Source: Mesorhizobium sp. 113-3-3
GTDB lineage: Bacteria > Pseudomonadota > Alphaproteobacteria > Rhizobiales > Rhizobiaceae
DNA length: 64,000 bases
Assembly (NCBI RefSeq): GCF_016756495.1
Contig: NZ_AP023243.1
Location: forward strand, 4,654,501 to 4,718,500
Direction: 5' to 3'
Part shown: one piece after another, positions 1 to 6,918 of the stretch
How the letters are laid out: every line of letters begins with the position of its first letter
How positions within the stretch are numbered: the first letter of the stretch is position 1
Made by a program: the position numbers and the translations under genes
Notes under the pieces: model-generated
Told to the model about the DNA's origin: nothing
Seen by the model: only the letters and a program-made list of their open reading frames with translations
Databases searched by the model: none

Positions 1-2
1 AC

Positions 3-1046
3 ATGGAATACCGCACCCTTGGCCGTTCCGGCCTGAAGGTTTCGACACTGACTTTGGGCACGATGACCTTCGGCGGCACCGGGCCCTTCGCCGCGGTCGG
101 CAACAGCGATCTTACCGAAGCCAAACGCATGATCGACATGTGCATCGACGCCGGCATCAACCTCATCGACACCGCCAATGTCTATTCCAACGGCCTGTCG
201 GAGGAGATCATCGGCGAGGCGCTCGGCGGCAAGCGCAGGAACGACGTGCTGGTGGCCTCCAAGGCGCGCATGCGGATCGGCGGCGGGCCGAACGACGAAG
301 GCCTGTCGCGCCACCACCTGATCCGCGAATGCGAGAAGAGCCTGAAGCGGCTGAAGACCGACGTCATCGATATCTATTTCGTTCACCAGTGGGACGGGCT
401 TACCCCGGTCGAGGAAACGGTCGCGGCGCTCGACACTTTGGTCAACCAGGGCAAGGTGCGCTATATCGGCTGCTCCAACTGGTCCGGCTGGCAGGTGATG
501 AAGGCGCTCGGGATCAGCGACAGCCGTCACCAGCAGCGCTTCGTTACCCAGCAGATCCATTACACGCTGGAGGCACGCGAGGCGGAATATGAACTTCTGC
601 CGATCTCGGTCGACCAGGGCCTTGGCGTGCTGGTCTGGAGCCCGCTCGCCGGCGGCCTGCTGTCCGGCAAATACCATCGCGACAGCCCGACCGCACGGCA
701 ACTCGCCGGCTGGTCCGAACCGCCGATCCGCGACGAGGACCGGCTCTGGCGGATCGTCGACGTGCTGGTCGAGATCGGCAGGGATCGCGGCGTGTCGGCC
801 GCACAGGTGGCACTCGCCTGGCTGCTTGGACGCCCCGCCGTCTCCTCGCTGGTGATCGGCGCCCGCAACGATGCCCAGCTCAAGGACAATCTCGCAGCCG
901 CAAGCCTGGCGCTCAGCCATGAGGAACGCCAGCGCCTCGACGCGGTCAGCCGGCCACCCTTGCTCTACCCCTATTGGCACCAGCAATTGACGGCAAAGGA
1001 TCGTTTTGGCGCCGCCGATCTGGTGATCGACCGCAGCGTCATCTGA
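3..1046 (+). CDS. Aldo/keto reductase
   Basis: A 347-residue NAD(P)H-dependent oxidoreductase of the aldo/keto reductase superfamily, expected in the cytosol as a TIM barrel. The N-terminus MEYRTLGRSGLKVSTLTLGT is typical of the family, followed by the conserved DTANVYSNGLSEEIIGEAL region (catalytic Asp and Tyr), the KAR segment carrying the catalytic Lys, and the VHQWDG strand with the catalytic His. GCSNWSGW and the C-terminal VIGARN cofactor-binding region are also present. The ATG lies two bases inside the window edge; the family-typical start suggests the protein is complete. Substrate cannot be told from sequence. It converges on the glycosyltransferase gene downstream. Confidence 0.9.
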   Translation: MEYRTLGRSGLKVSTLTLGTMTFGGTGPFAAVGNSDLTEAKRMIDMCIDAGINLIDTANVYSNGLSEEIIGEALGGKRRNDVLVASKARMRIGGGPNDEGLSRHHLIRECEKSLKRLKTDVIDIYFVHQWDGLTPVEETVAALDTLVNQGKVRYIGCSNWSGWQVMKALGISDSRHQQRFVTQQIHYTLEAREAEYELLPISVDQGLGVLVWSPLAGGLLSGKYHRDSPTARQLAGWSEPPIRDEDRLWRIVDVLVEIGRDRGVSAAQVALAWLLGRPAVSSLVIGARNDAQLKDNLAAASLALSHEERQRLDAVSRPPLLYPYWHQQLTAKDRFGAADLVIDRSVI

Positions 1047-1116
1047 CAGCAGAGGAGCAACGCCCAAAGCACGTCACGTCGAAGCGGATTGAGGTGACGC
1101 GCTTCATGCCTGTTTT

Positions 1117-1142
1117 GCATGTCGTTCGTTTGAGCGACATGC
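1117..1142. repeat. Inverted repeat between convergent genes
   Basis: Perfect 8-bp arms GCATGTCG and CGACATGC flank a 10-nt loop, between the 3' ends of the aldo/keto reductase and glycosyltransferase genes. There is no T-run on the exit side of either strand, so it could be a weak bidirectional terminator or part of a multicopy intergenic element; the preceding stretch from about 1064 has the look of a Mesorhizobium repeat. Function is inferred only from position. Confidence 0.4.
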
Positions 1143-1143
1143 T

Positions 1144-2115
1144 TCAGCCCTCGATGAAACGCCAGACTTGGGCATCCGGCTTGAGCTGGCCGCTCAGCAC
1201 GAAATATTTGTAGAGTACCAACAAGGAGATCGCCTGTTCGGTCCGTTCGTTAGCGAAGGTCCGGCAATAGGCATTCGCAGCCGCGACGATGCGCTCTGCC
1301 TTCTCCGGGTGCCGTTCGAAATAGGCCACATGATCGGCAACGTCGGAGAAATCCGCCGCAAGCGGCACATAATGGACATTGGCCTCGAGATGCCGCTCCG
1401 CGAACCATGTTTCGTATGTCGGCGGCGGCATCAGGCAGAGCGACTTCGAGCTCAGTATCCATTTGAGATTGGTCGCCACGTCATTGCCTTCGAGCGAGAC
1501 GATGTAGCGGTAGCGCTGGTGCTGGCTGATGCTGAGAAAGGGCTTGGCATATTCGGCCGGCGCGTTCGGCTTGTGCGAGCCGACGTCGCAGAACGGCAGG
1601 TCGCGCACCGCTTGCAGAAACCGTGTCCTGATCGGATTGTTGAGATCGCCGCGCCACACCACCATAGGCAACTTGTCGGCGAACGAAATGGGATCAGCCG
1701 GCATCTGGAAGTGACGGAATTTGTCGAGCTTCATGATGACCGCGTTCCGGTCGTCATCACGGATGGGCCGATCCTTCACGATCGCCGGCACTTTCGGCAC
1801 ATCCCTGACGTCGCCAAATTCGATGTCGATGAGCAATGCGGGATCGAAATAGCGGGCGAATTCCTTCAGGTCGTAATAGTACATGGTCGGCGTGAAGGGC
1901 AGCTTGCTGACCCGCACGGCATTGGCGCTTGGCGCGAACCCATCCTGCAGCTTGTTGTAGTAATTCAACCGACGGCGCGCCGCCTCGTCGGAGAGCATGG
2001 CCTGTTCGAGCCGAACAGCCAGCCTGCGACGGAACAGGGCTTGGGGAATGACATCGCGCACGACGTTTCGCGCATAGTAGAAAACCCTTGCCGACGTCCG
2101 CGCAATTGTGGCCAT
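1144..2115 (-). CDS. Glycosyltransferase family 90 (LpsA/CAP10-like)
   Basis: A 323-residue protein resembling the LpsA/CAP10 lipopolysaccharide-modifying glycosyltransferases (GT90). Supporting segments are VVWRGDLNNPIRTRFLQAV in the middle (the W-R-G-x motif), then RYRYIVSLEGNDVATNLKW and SLCLMPPPTYETWFAERHLE, the nucleotide-sugar region of the family, with the usual C-terminal helices (AAANAYCRTFANER). No signal peptide or clear membrane segment is seen, so a cytoplasmic, membrane-associated role in surface polysaccharide or LPS core decoration is likely. It starts at an ATG and stands alone. Donor and acceptor sugars are unknown. Confidence 0.8.
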   Translation of the reverse strand: MATIARTSARVFYYARNVVRDVIPQALFRRRLAVRLEQAMLSDEAARRRLNYYNKLQDGFAPSANAVRVSKLPFTPTMYYYDLKEFARYFDPALLIDIEFGDVRDVPKVPAIVKDRPIRDDDRNAVIMKLDKFRHFQMPADPISFADKLPMVVWRGDLNNPIRTRFLQAVRDLPFCDVGSHKPNAPAEYAKPFLSISQHQRYRYIVSLEGNDVATNLKWILSSKSLCLMPPPTYETWFAERHLEANVHYVPLAADFSDVADHVAYFERHPEKAERIVAAANAYCRTFANERTEQAISLLVLYKYFVLSGQLKPDAQVWRFIEG

Positions 2116-2311
2116 GATTCACTTGATCAAAACAAACAGGCAGCTCTCAGATACGCTGGCGCCCTGCGTTTCCTACATCATTATGGCGCCGATCTGGCAA
2201 GTCCCCGGATCTCTTGGGTCGCGCCCGCGCACTGTCGTTTCAGCTGTTGTGTTTGACGGCTAATGCTCCTAGGCAGGGTCAGAGCCGCAAGGCAGGTCAA
2301 AAGGAGCCGAT

Positions 2312-2458
2312 ATGGCGCGAGCACCAAACTACGATCAGGAACGCAAGGAACGCGACCGGCAGAAGGCGGCGAAGAAGGCCGAAAAGCTGGCGGCCAAGGT
2401 TGCCGCGCGCGAACGTTCCAAGCCCGAGACAGAGATCGAAAGCGAAACGGCGGAATGA
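2312..2458 (+). CDS. Small Lys/Glu-rich protein (48 aa)
   Basis: An ATG preceded by an AAGGAG ribosome site at 2300-2305 opens a 48-residue frame beginning MARAPNYDQERKERDRQKAA. The protein is almost entirely charged (Lys, Arg, Glu, with Ala) and should form a single helix or coiled coil; it has no hydrophobic core, signal or membrane segment. A hairpin terminator follows the stop within 10 bases, which supports an independent small transcription unit. No function is recognised; small proteins of this style are common in Rhizobiales genomes. Confidence 0.65.
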   Translation: MARAPNYDQERKERDRQKAAKKAEKLAAKVAARERSKPETEIESETAE

Positions 2459-2464
2459 CGGCAA

Positions 2465-2486
2465 AAGGCCCGCATATGCGGGCCTT
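2465..2486. terminator. Hairpin downstream of small gene
   Basis: A 22-bp perfect palindrome with the stem AAGGCCCGCAT, just after the 48-aa gene. The T-run is short (TT), so this is a terminator-like hairpin rather than a textbook intrinsic terminator. It may also serve the DUF982 gene converging from the right. Confidence 0.55.
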
Positions 2487-2512
2487 GCCTCAATCCAGGG
2501 TGTGGCTCAACG

Positions 2513-2773
2513 TCAGGCAGGAGCCTTGTCGCTGACAAAGACGTCCACTTCGCGCGCCGCGGCGATAAAGGCGCGCCGCGCGTTCATGGCCGGCTTGTCG
2601 CCGGCCAACGCATCGTGGCAGGCCTGCAGCGCCGCGCGGTGCTTAGGGCTGCGCTTGCCGGGCCAGCTGTTGAGCAGGTAGTCGGAAGCCTCGCGGGCCG
2701 TGCGCAAGAGTTGAGTGCTTCCCGCCGTGACGGACTTGACGGTCACGGGAGTATCAAATCGGTTGTTTTCCAT
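2513..2773 (-). CDS. DUF982 domain-containing protein
   Basis: An 86-residue protein matching DUF982, a small domain found in many copies in rhizobia. Family features are the N-terminal TPVTVKS strand, a central A-x-x-x-x-LLNSWPGKRSPKH segment, ALQACHDALAG and the terminal ARRAFIAAAREVDVFV helix. It is soluble, probably cytoplasmic, and its biochemical role is not known. It is a single gene starting at an ATG, convergent with the 48-aa gene. Confidence 0.85.
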   Translation of the reverse strand: MENNRFDTPVTVKSVTAGSTQLLRTAREASDYLLNSWPGKRSPKHRAALQACHDALAGDKPAMNARRAFIAAAREVDVFVSDKAPA

Positions 2774-2875
2774 CGCCGCTCTTACGCCATCGGCGTCCGT
2801 GAAGCGAGGCCGAAAGTGCGCTTGGCGTCAGGCGCCGCCCGTTTTTGCCGGCGAGCGCCCCGCCCTGTAGCGGTG

Positions 2876-3541
2876 CTAAGCAGCCACGACGGCAAATCCC
2901 CTGGCGCGAAGACCGCGCCGGTCGTTGGCGAGCGACGTCACCAGCCGGTCGCGGCTGCCGACGATGTGAGCGGCAAGCAGGCGGGCCGCTTCATCGGCCT
3001 CGCCAAGGCGCGCGGCGGCCAGTATGGCGCGGTGTTCAGCCCAGGCACGACCAAGGGCCGCTTCGTCACGCATTTCCAGCCAGCGGGCGCGCGACAGGCG
3101 CGTCATGGCATCGCGCACCGCCCGGAACAGGAATTCGTTGCCCGACAGGCGCGCCAGCTCGATGTGAAAATCCATGCCGACACGATGCCACTCCTCGCGC
3201 GGCGTATTCTCGTCGCAGGAATCGAGCATCGCTTCGATGACGTCGATGGCGCCCGGTTCAGCATTCATGCATGTCAGCCGCACGGCCGCGACCTCGACCG
3301 CTTCGCGATAGACCGCGATCTGCTCGAGCTCGGCAAGGTTGATGGGCGATACCGTCCAGCCGCGGCCATCCCTGCCCACCAGCCCCTCGGTCTCCAGCCG
3401 CAGAAGTGCGGCCCTGACCGGCGTGCGCGAGGCGCCGAAGCGGCCTTCGATCCAACGCTCTGTCAGTTTCTCGCCTGGACCGATCTCGAGCCCCAGGATC
3501 ATCTCGCGCAACTGCCGTTCGACATTCTGCATTTGCGACAT
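2876..3541 (-). CDS. GntR-family transcriptional regulator (FCD type)
   Basis: A 221-residue regulator: an N-terminal winged helix (residues about 5-75, with RFGASRTPVRAALLRLETEGLV as recognition region) and a C-terminal all-helical FCD ligand-binding domain of the FadR subfamily, whose His residues (RVGMDFHIELARLSGN and AEHRAILAA) usually bind a metal and a carboxylate effector. The start at 3541 is preferred over an ATG 21 bases upstream because AAGGAAG lies 5-6 bases before it. It is divergent from the MFS gene at 3636, with an inverted repeat between them, so it most likely controls that transporter and itself. Confidence 0.88.
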   Translation of the reverse strand: MSQMQNVERQLREMILGLEIGPGEKLTERWIEGRFGASRTPVRAALLRLETEGLVGRDGRGWTVSPINLAELEQIAVYREAVEVAAVRLTCMNAEPGAIDVIEAMLDSCDENTPREEWHRVGMDFHIELARLSGNEFLFRAVRDAMTRLSRARWLEMRDEAALGRAWAEHRAILAAARLGEADEAARLLAAHIVGSRDRLVTSLANDRRGLRARGFAVVAA

Positions 3542-3590
3542 CGGGCTTCCTTGTTGCCGCATTGACAGCAGCCGGGCTGGGGTTCATGAC

Positions 3591-3609
3591 GGATACCATC
3601 TTGGTATCC
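3591..3609. promoter_or_regulatory. Probable GntR operator
   Basis: The perfect inverted repeat GGATACCA-TCT-TGGTATCC lies between the divergent GntR and MFS genes, 27 bases before the transporter's first ATG. The half-site TGGTAT resembles FadR-subfamily GntR operators. Binding by the neighbouring regulator is inferred. Confidence 0.65.
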
Positions 3610-3635
3610 CAAAACGGGATCCGTAACAAGCGCGG

Positions 3636-4907
3636 ATGTCGAGCAGGCAGGACATGACACAGGAAGACACGCAACAGAGCGGTTACAACATCCATTGGCG
3701 GCGCAATCTCGCCGTCTGTTTCGCGGGCTCGTTCAGCACGCTGATCGCCATGACCCTGCTGCTGCCTTTCCTGCCGCTCTATGTCGAACAGCTCGGCGCG
3801 CAGGGCCATGCGGCCATCGTGCAGTGGTCCGGCGTCGCCTATGGCGCCACCTTCTTCGCGGCAGCCTTGGTCGCGCCACTGTGGGGACGGCTGGGCGACC
3901 GCTTCGGCCGCAAGGTGATGCTGGTGCGCGCCAGCTTCGGCATGGCGATCTGCATGTCGCTGACGGGCATGGTCGAAACGGTCTGGCAACTGGTGCTGCT
4001 GCGCCTGCTGATCGGCTTTGCCGGCGGCTATTCGTCGGGGTCGACCATATTGGTGGCCATGCAGACGCCCAAGGACCGTTCCGGCTGGGCGCTGGGCGTC
4101 CTGTCGGCGGGGATAACGGCGGGCTCGCTGGTCGGCCCGCTGCTCGGCGGTGCGCTGCCGCCGGTGATCGGCATTCGCGCCACCTTCCTCTTGTCCGGCG
4201 GCGTCATCTTCCTGGCCTTCCTGGCAACGACCTTCCTGATCAAGGAGACCCCGCGCCCGAAGCCGGTAAAGGCGGAATCGGGCGCCAGGCCGAAAAGCGG
4301 CTGGTCCCGGATCCCCGACAAGCGCCCGGTCGTGGCCATGCTGGTGACCGGCATGCTGCTGGCCTTCGCCACCATGTCAATCGAGCCGATCATCACCGTC
4401 TATGTGCAGCAGCTCGTCGAGGACCAGGGCCGGGTGACCATGGTCGCCGGCGTGGTGATGTCGGCGGCGGCGCTGGGCACCATCCTGTCGGCGTCCTGGC
4501 TCGGCAAGCTCGCTGACCGCGTCGGCCACTGGAACGTCGTCGTCGGGGCATTGGCCGTCTCTGCCCTGCTGCTCATTCCGCAAGCCTTCGTCACCAATGG
4601 CTGGCAACTGATCGGCCTGCGCTTCCTGATGGGTCTGGCGCTCGGCGGCTTGCTGCCTTGCATCACCAGCGTCATCCGTCACAACATCCCCGACGGCATC
4701 GGCGGCAATGTGCTTGGCCTGGCGATCTCGGCGCAATATGTCGGGCAGGTTGCGGGTCCATTGTCCGGCGGCTTCGTCGGCGGTCACTTCGGCATGCGTT
4801 CGGTGTTTCTCGCCACATCGGTGCTTATGGCCGGCGGAGCGATCTACAACTGGATTGTCCAGTCGCGACGCACACGACATATGGCGTTGGAAGCAAGCGA
4901 GTCCTGA
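3636..4907 (+). CDS. MFS efflux transporter (MdtG-like)
   Basis: A 423-residue, 12-helix major facilitator superfamily protein of the drug:H+ antiporter type. The loop between helices 2 and 3 has the motif GRLGDRFGRKVML, and helix 5 carries the antiporter-type signature region GITAGSLVGPLLGGALPP. A hydrophilic central loop (KPVKAESGARPKSGWSR) separates the two halves. A second in-frame ATG at 3654 follows an AGGCAGG sequence and may be the true start. It is divergent from the GntR regulator. Substrate is unknown; an exported xenobiotic or metabolite is likely. Confidence 0.85.
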   Translation: MSSRQDMTQEDTQQSGYNIHWRRNLAVCFAGSFSTLIAMTLLLPFLPLYVEQLGAQGHAAIVQWSGVAYGATFFAAALVAPLWGRLGDRFGRKVMLVRASFGMAICMSLTGMVETVWQLVLLRLLIGFAGGYSSGSTILVAMQTPKDRSGWALGVLSAGITAGSLVGPLLGGALPPVIGIRATFLLSGGVIFLAFLATTFLIKETPRPKPVKAESGARPKSGWSRIPDKRPVVAMLVTGMLLAFATMSIEPIITVYVQQLVEDQGRVTMVAGVVMSAAALGTILSASWLGKLADRVGHWNVVVGALAVSALLLIPQAFVTNGWQLIGLRFLMGLALGGLLPCITSVIRHNIPDGIGGNVLGLAISAQYVGQVAGPLSGGFVGGHFGMRSVFLATSVLMAGGAIYNWIVQSRRTRHMALEASES

Positions 4908-4942
4908 GAGGCTCCGGATCGTTGCGAAGAGGGACAGCCGAC

Positions 4943-5302
4943 ATGAATTCCACCGAACCCAGCCGCGCCCTCGTGCTTGCCGGCGGTCTCGTCGGCGCGG
5001 CGGGCGTGGCGCTGTCGGCAGCGGCCGCGCATCGCGGCGGCGCCTTCACCGGCACGGCCGCGTCGTTCCTCCTGATGCACGCGCCGGTCTTCCTCGCCGT
5101 CGGCCTCATCGGCGCGAATCGCTGCCTGCGGATCGCCAGCCTCGTCCTGCTTGCCGGGCTCGTGCTTTTCGCGGGCGATCTCCTCGCCCGCGACTTCCTC
5201 GGATCGAGACTGTTTCCGATGTCGGCGCCGATCGGTGGCACCCTGCTCATCGCCGGCTGGCTGGGAGTAGCGATTTCCGCCTTGGTGCGTCCGCGTTCCT
5301 GA
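4943..5302 (+). CDS. DUF423 family membrane protein
   Basis: A 119-residue protein with four predicted membrane helices, matching the small inner-membrane family DUF423 (YgdD-like): an N-terminal ALVLAGGLVGAAGVALSAAAAH segment, FLLMHAPVFLAVGLI, a LLAGLVLFAGDLL helix and the closing PIGGTLLIAGWLGVAISAL. The ATG at 4943 follows a GAGGGA sequence and begins 35 bases after the MFS stop, so the two may be co-transcribed. Molecular function is not known. Confidence 0.8.
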   Translation: MNSTEPSRALVLAGGLVGAAGVALSAAAAHRGGAFTGTAASFLLMHAPVFLAVGLIGANRCLRIASLVLLAGLVLFAGDLLARDFLGSRLFPMSAPIGGTLLIAGWLGVAISALVRPRS

Positions 5303-5317
5303 GGCCTACAGCCAGGA

Positions 5318-5467
5318 TCAATCCCTGAGGCGTTCGGTGCGGATCCAGAGATCGCGATTGCGTGCGGCCGGCTTCGTCAGGCGCCGCACCTCCGGCCGCT
5401 CGGCGGCCGGAGCGATGCCCCAGTAGTTGCGATAGATGTCCTCGAACAGATGCTTGATGGGATGCAT
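5318..5467 (-). CDS. Small protein A, LacI-module paralogue (49 aa)
   Basis: A 49-residue protein beginning MHPIKHLFEDIYRNYWGIAP, with an AGGGAG ribosome site just upstream. Its first 16 residues are nearly the same as those of the 47-aa protein at 5523-5666, and the two DNA copies align over about 65 bp, so they arose by duplication. After the conserved head comes a basic, variable tail. There is no signal peptide or membrane segment. An exact copy of the LacI-type operator lies 19 bases before the start, which implies its own promoter and control by the neighbouring regulator. No known family is recognised. Confidence 0.7.
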   Translation of the reverse strand: MHPIKHLFEDIYRNYWGIAPAAERPEVRRLTKPAARNRDLWIRTERLRD

Positions 5468-5485
5468 GGGCTTTCTCCCTTCGGA

Positions 5486-5499
5486 TTGAATCGATCCAA
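5486..5499. promoter_or_regulatory. LacI-type operator 1
   Basis: TTGAATCGATCCAA, a near-palindrome centred on the CG dinucleotide typical of LacI-family operators. It lies just upstream of small protein A, in the 55-bp gap after small protein B. The identical 14-mer occurs again at 5710-5723 (inverted) and 5759-5772. Confidence 0.75.
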
Positions 5500-5522
5500 T
5501 GACTGAGCAAAAAACACCTCGC

Positions 5523-5666
5523 TCAACTGCGGTTGCGCTCCACAAGGAAGCGAAAGTCGCGAATCCATGGGCCGGTCCTGTCACGGCGCCTGGAACTGTT
5601 GGCGCCCGACCTGATGCTCCAGTCGTTGCGATAGATGTCTTCGAACAGATAATTGACGGGATGCAT
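5523..5666 (-). CDS. Small protein B, LacI-module paralogue (47 aa)
   Basis: A 47-residue protein beginning MHPVNYLFEDIYRNDWSI, preceded by a strong GGGGAGGT ribosome site (5673-5680). It shares M-H-P-(I/V)-x-x-L-F-E-D-I-Y-R-N-x-W-x-I with small protein A and then diverges into an Arg-rich tail. It sits between operator 1 and operator 2 and is transcribed away from the LacI gene. The conserved acidic/aromatic head and strong ribosome site argue it is expressed. Function unknown; a protein-binding peptide or small regulator is possible but is only a guess. Confidence 0.65.
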   Translation of the reverse strand: MHPVNYLFEDIYRNDWSIRSGANSSRRRDRTGPWIRDFRFLVERNRS

Positions 5667-5709
5667 GGCGCACCTCCCCTAGACTATTGCGGGAGAACAA
5701 ATCCCCCTC

Positions 5710-5723
5710 TTGGATCGATTCAA
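5710..5723. promoter_or_regulatory. LacI-type operator 2
   Basis: TTGGATCGATTCAA, the exact reverse complement of operators 1 and 3, lying 44 bases upstream of small protein B within the divergent promoter region shared with the LacI gene. Confidence 0.75.
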
Positions 5724-5758
5724 ACATAGGCCTGCGGGCACCTCCAGTCAAGCAAAAT

Positions 5759-5772
5759 TTGAATCGATCCAA
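5759..5772. promoter_or_regulatory. LacI-type operator 3
   Basis: TTGAATCGATCCAA again, 58 bases upstream of the LacI start and 49 bp centre to centre from operator 2. The position suggests autoregulation, and the pair could support looping across the divergent promoters. Confidence 0.75.
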
Positions 5773-5829
5773 CAAAAGTGCTAGATGCAAATCCGGAACG
5801 TGCTAAATGCATGTCAGGAGGCACGCACA

Positions 5830-6906
5830 ATGGCGTCACTCACCGCAGGCAATCCAAGGCCCGTCCGGCTGGCCGACATCGCCAAGGCAGCCGGCGTTTC
5901 GCACGGCACCGCGTCCAACGTCTTCAGCCGCCCCGAGATCGTGCGCGAGGAAGTCCGCGAACGGGTCAAGGCAGCAGCCGAAGCGATGGGCTATGGCGGG
6001 CCGGATCCCAAAGGGCGATTGCTGCGGGCCGGCAAGGTCAACGCCATTGGCGTCGCCACGGCCGAGCCCCTCTCCTACTTCTTCGACGATCCGTTCGCGC
6101 GGGTCATGATGGCGGGCATCTCGCAGGCCTGCGACGCAACAGGAGCCGGCATCTCGCTGGTCTCGGCCGCCAATAACGAGCAGCTTGCCTGGAACATCCA
6201 GAGCGCCCTCGTCGACGGTTTCATCGTCTTCTGTATCGAAGGCGGTTCGCGCCTGGTGCAATTGGCACGCGAGCGCAAACTGCCTTTCGTGGCGCTCGAC
6301 CTCGCTTCCGAAGATGGGTCGGTCGCGACAATCGGCATCGACAATGTCGCTGGTGCCGCCATGGCGGCGCGCCATCTCACCGACCTTGGGCACCGTCGCT
6401 TTGCCGTGCTGGCGCTGCAGTTTGCCGACGGCAGGACAGGCCCCGTTTCCCCAGAGCAGGTGCAGACCGCGGTTTATGCAGGAACGCGAGACCGTCTCAC
6501 CGGCTATTTCCAGGAGCTTTCGCGGGTCGGCGTCGACACATCCAAAGTCCCGGTCTACGAAACCGCCAACGATGCGGCCAGTACGATCGCAGGGCTGGAG
6601 ACCATCTTCGGCGCCGCCGAACCGCCTACGGCGATCCTGGCGATGTCGGACAGGATGGCTCTGGTGGCGCTCGAATGGCTGAGCGCGCGCAAGCTGAACG
6701 TCCCCGGTGACGTTTCGATCGTCGGGTTCGATGGCGTTCCGGAGGCTGCGGTGTCCGAGCCGCCATTGACCACCGTCGCCCAACCGATTGCCGAGATCGG
6801 CCGTCTCGCCGTCAAGGCGATCCTGGAAAACGACGGCACGGCAAATCGCCGGCAACTGCCTGTCGAACTGATCGTGCGGGCCTCATCGGCTCCGCCGCGC
6901 GGCTGA
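5830..6906 (+). CDS. LacI-family transcriptional regulator
   Basis: A 358-residue repressor. Residues 12-60 form the LacI helix-turn-helix and hinge (VRLADIAKAAGVSHGTASNV then VKAAAEAMGY), and the rest is a periplasmic-binding-protein-like sugar sensor with the family segments ARHLTDLGHRRFAVL, AILAMSDRMALVALEWL and VPGDVSIVGFDGVPEA. The ATG at 5830 is chosen over an upstream in-frame ATG at 5785 because AGGAGG stands 8 bases before it. Identical CG-centred operators flank it and the two small genes on the opposite strand, making those its probable targets. The effector is unknown; no sugar-transport or catabolic gene adjoins it, which is unusual for this family. Confidence 0.9.
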   Translation: MASLTAGNPRPVRLADIAKAAGVSHGTASNVFSRPEIVREEVRERVKAAAEAMGYGGPDPKGRLLRAGKVNAIGVATAEPLSYFFDDPFARVMMAGISQACDATGAGISLVSAANNEQLAWNIQSALVDGFIVFCIEGGSRLVQLARERKLPFVALDLASEDGSVATIGIDNVAGAAMAARHLTDLGHRRFAVLALQFADGRTGPVSPEQVQTAVYAGTRDRLTGYFQELSRVGVDTSKVPVYETANDAASTIAGLETIFGAAEPPTAILAMSDRMALVALEWLSARKLNVPGDVSIVGFDGVPEAAVSEPPLTTVAQPIAEIGRLAVKAILENDGTANRRQLPVELIVRASSAPPRG

Positions 6907-6918
6907 ACCGCCCGCCGG

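Noticed and set aside
1168..2256. A 362-codon plus-strand frame
   Set aside because: Antisense shadow of the family-90 glycosyltransferase, with no domain-like sequence.
5785..5829. Upstream ATG giving a longer LacI protein
   Set aside because: The ATG at 5830 has AGGAGG at ideal spacing and gives the normal LacI N-terminus.
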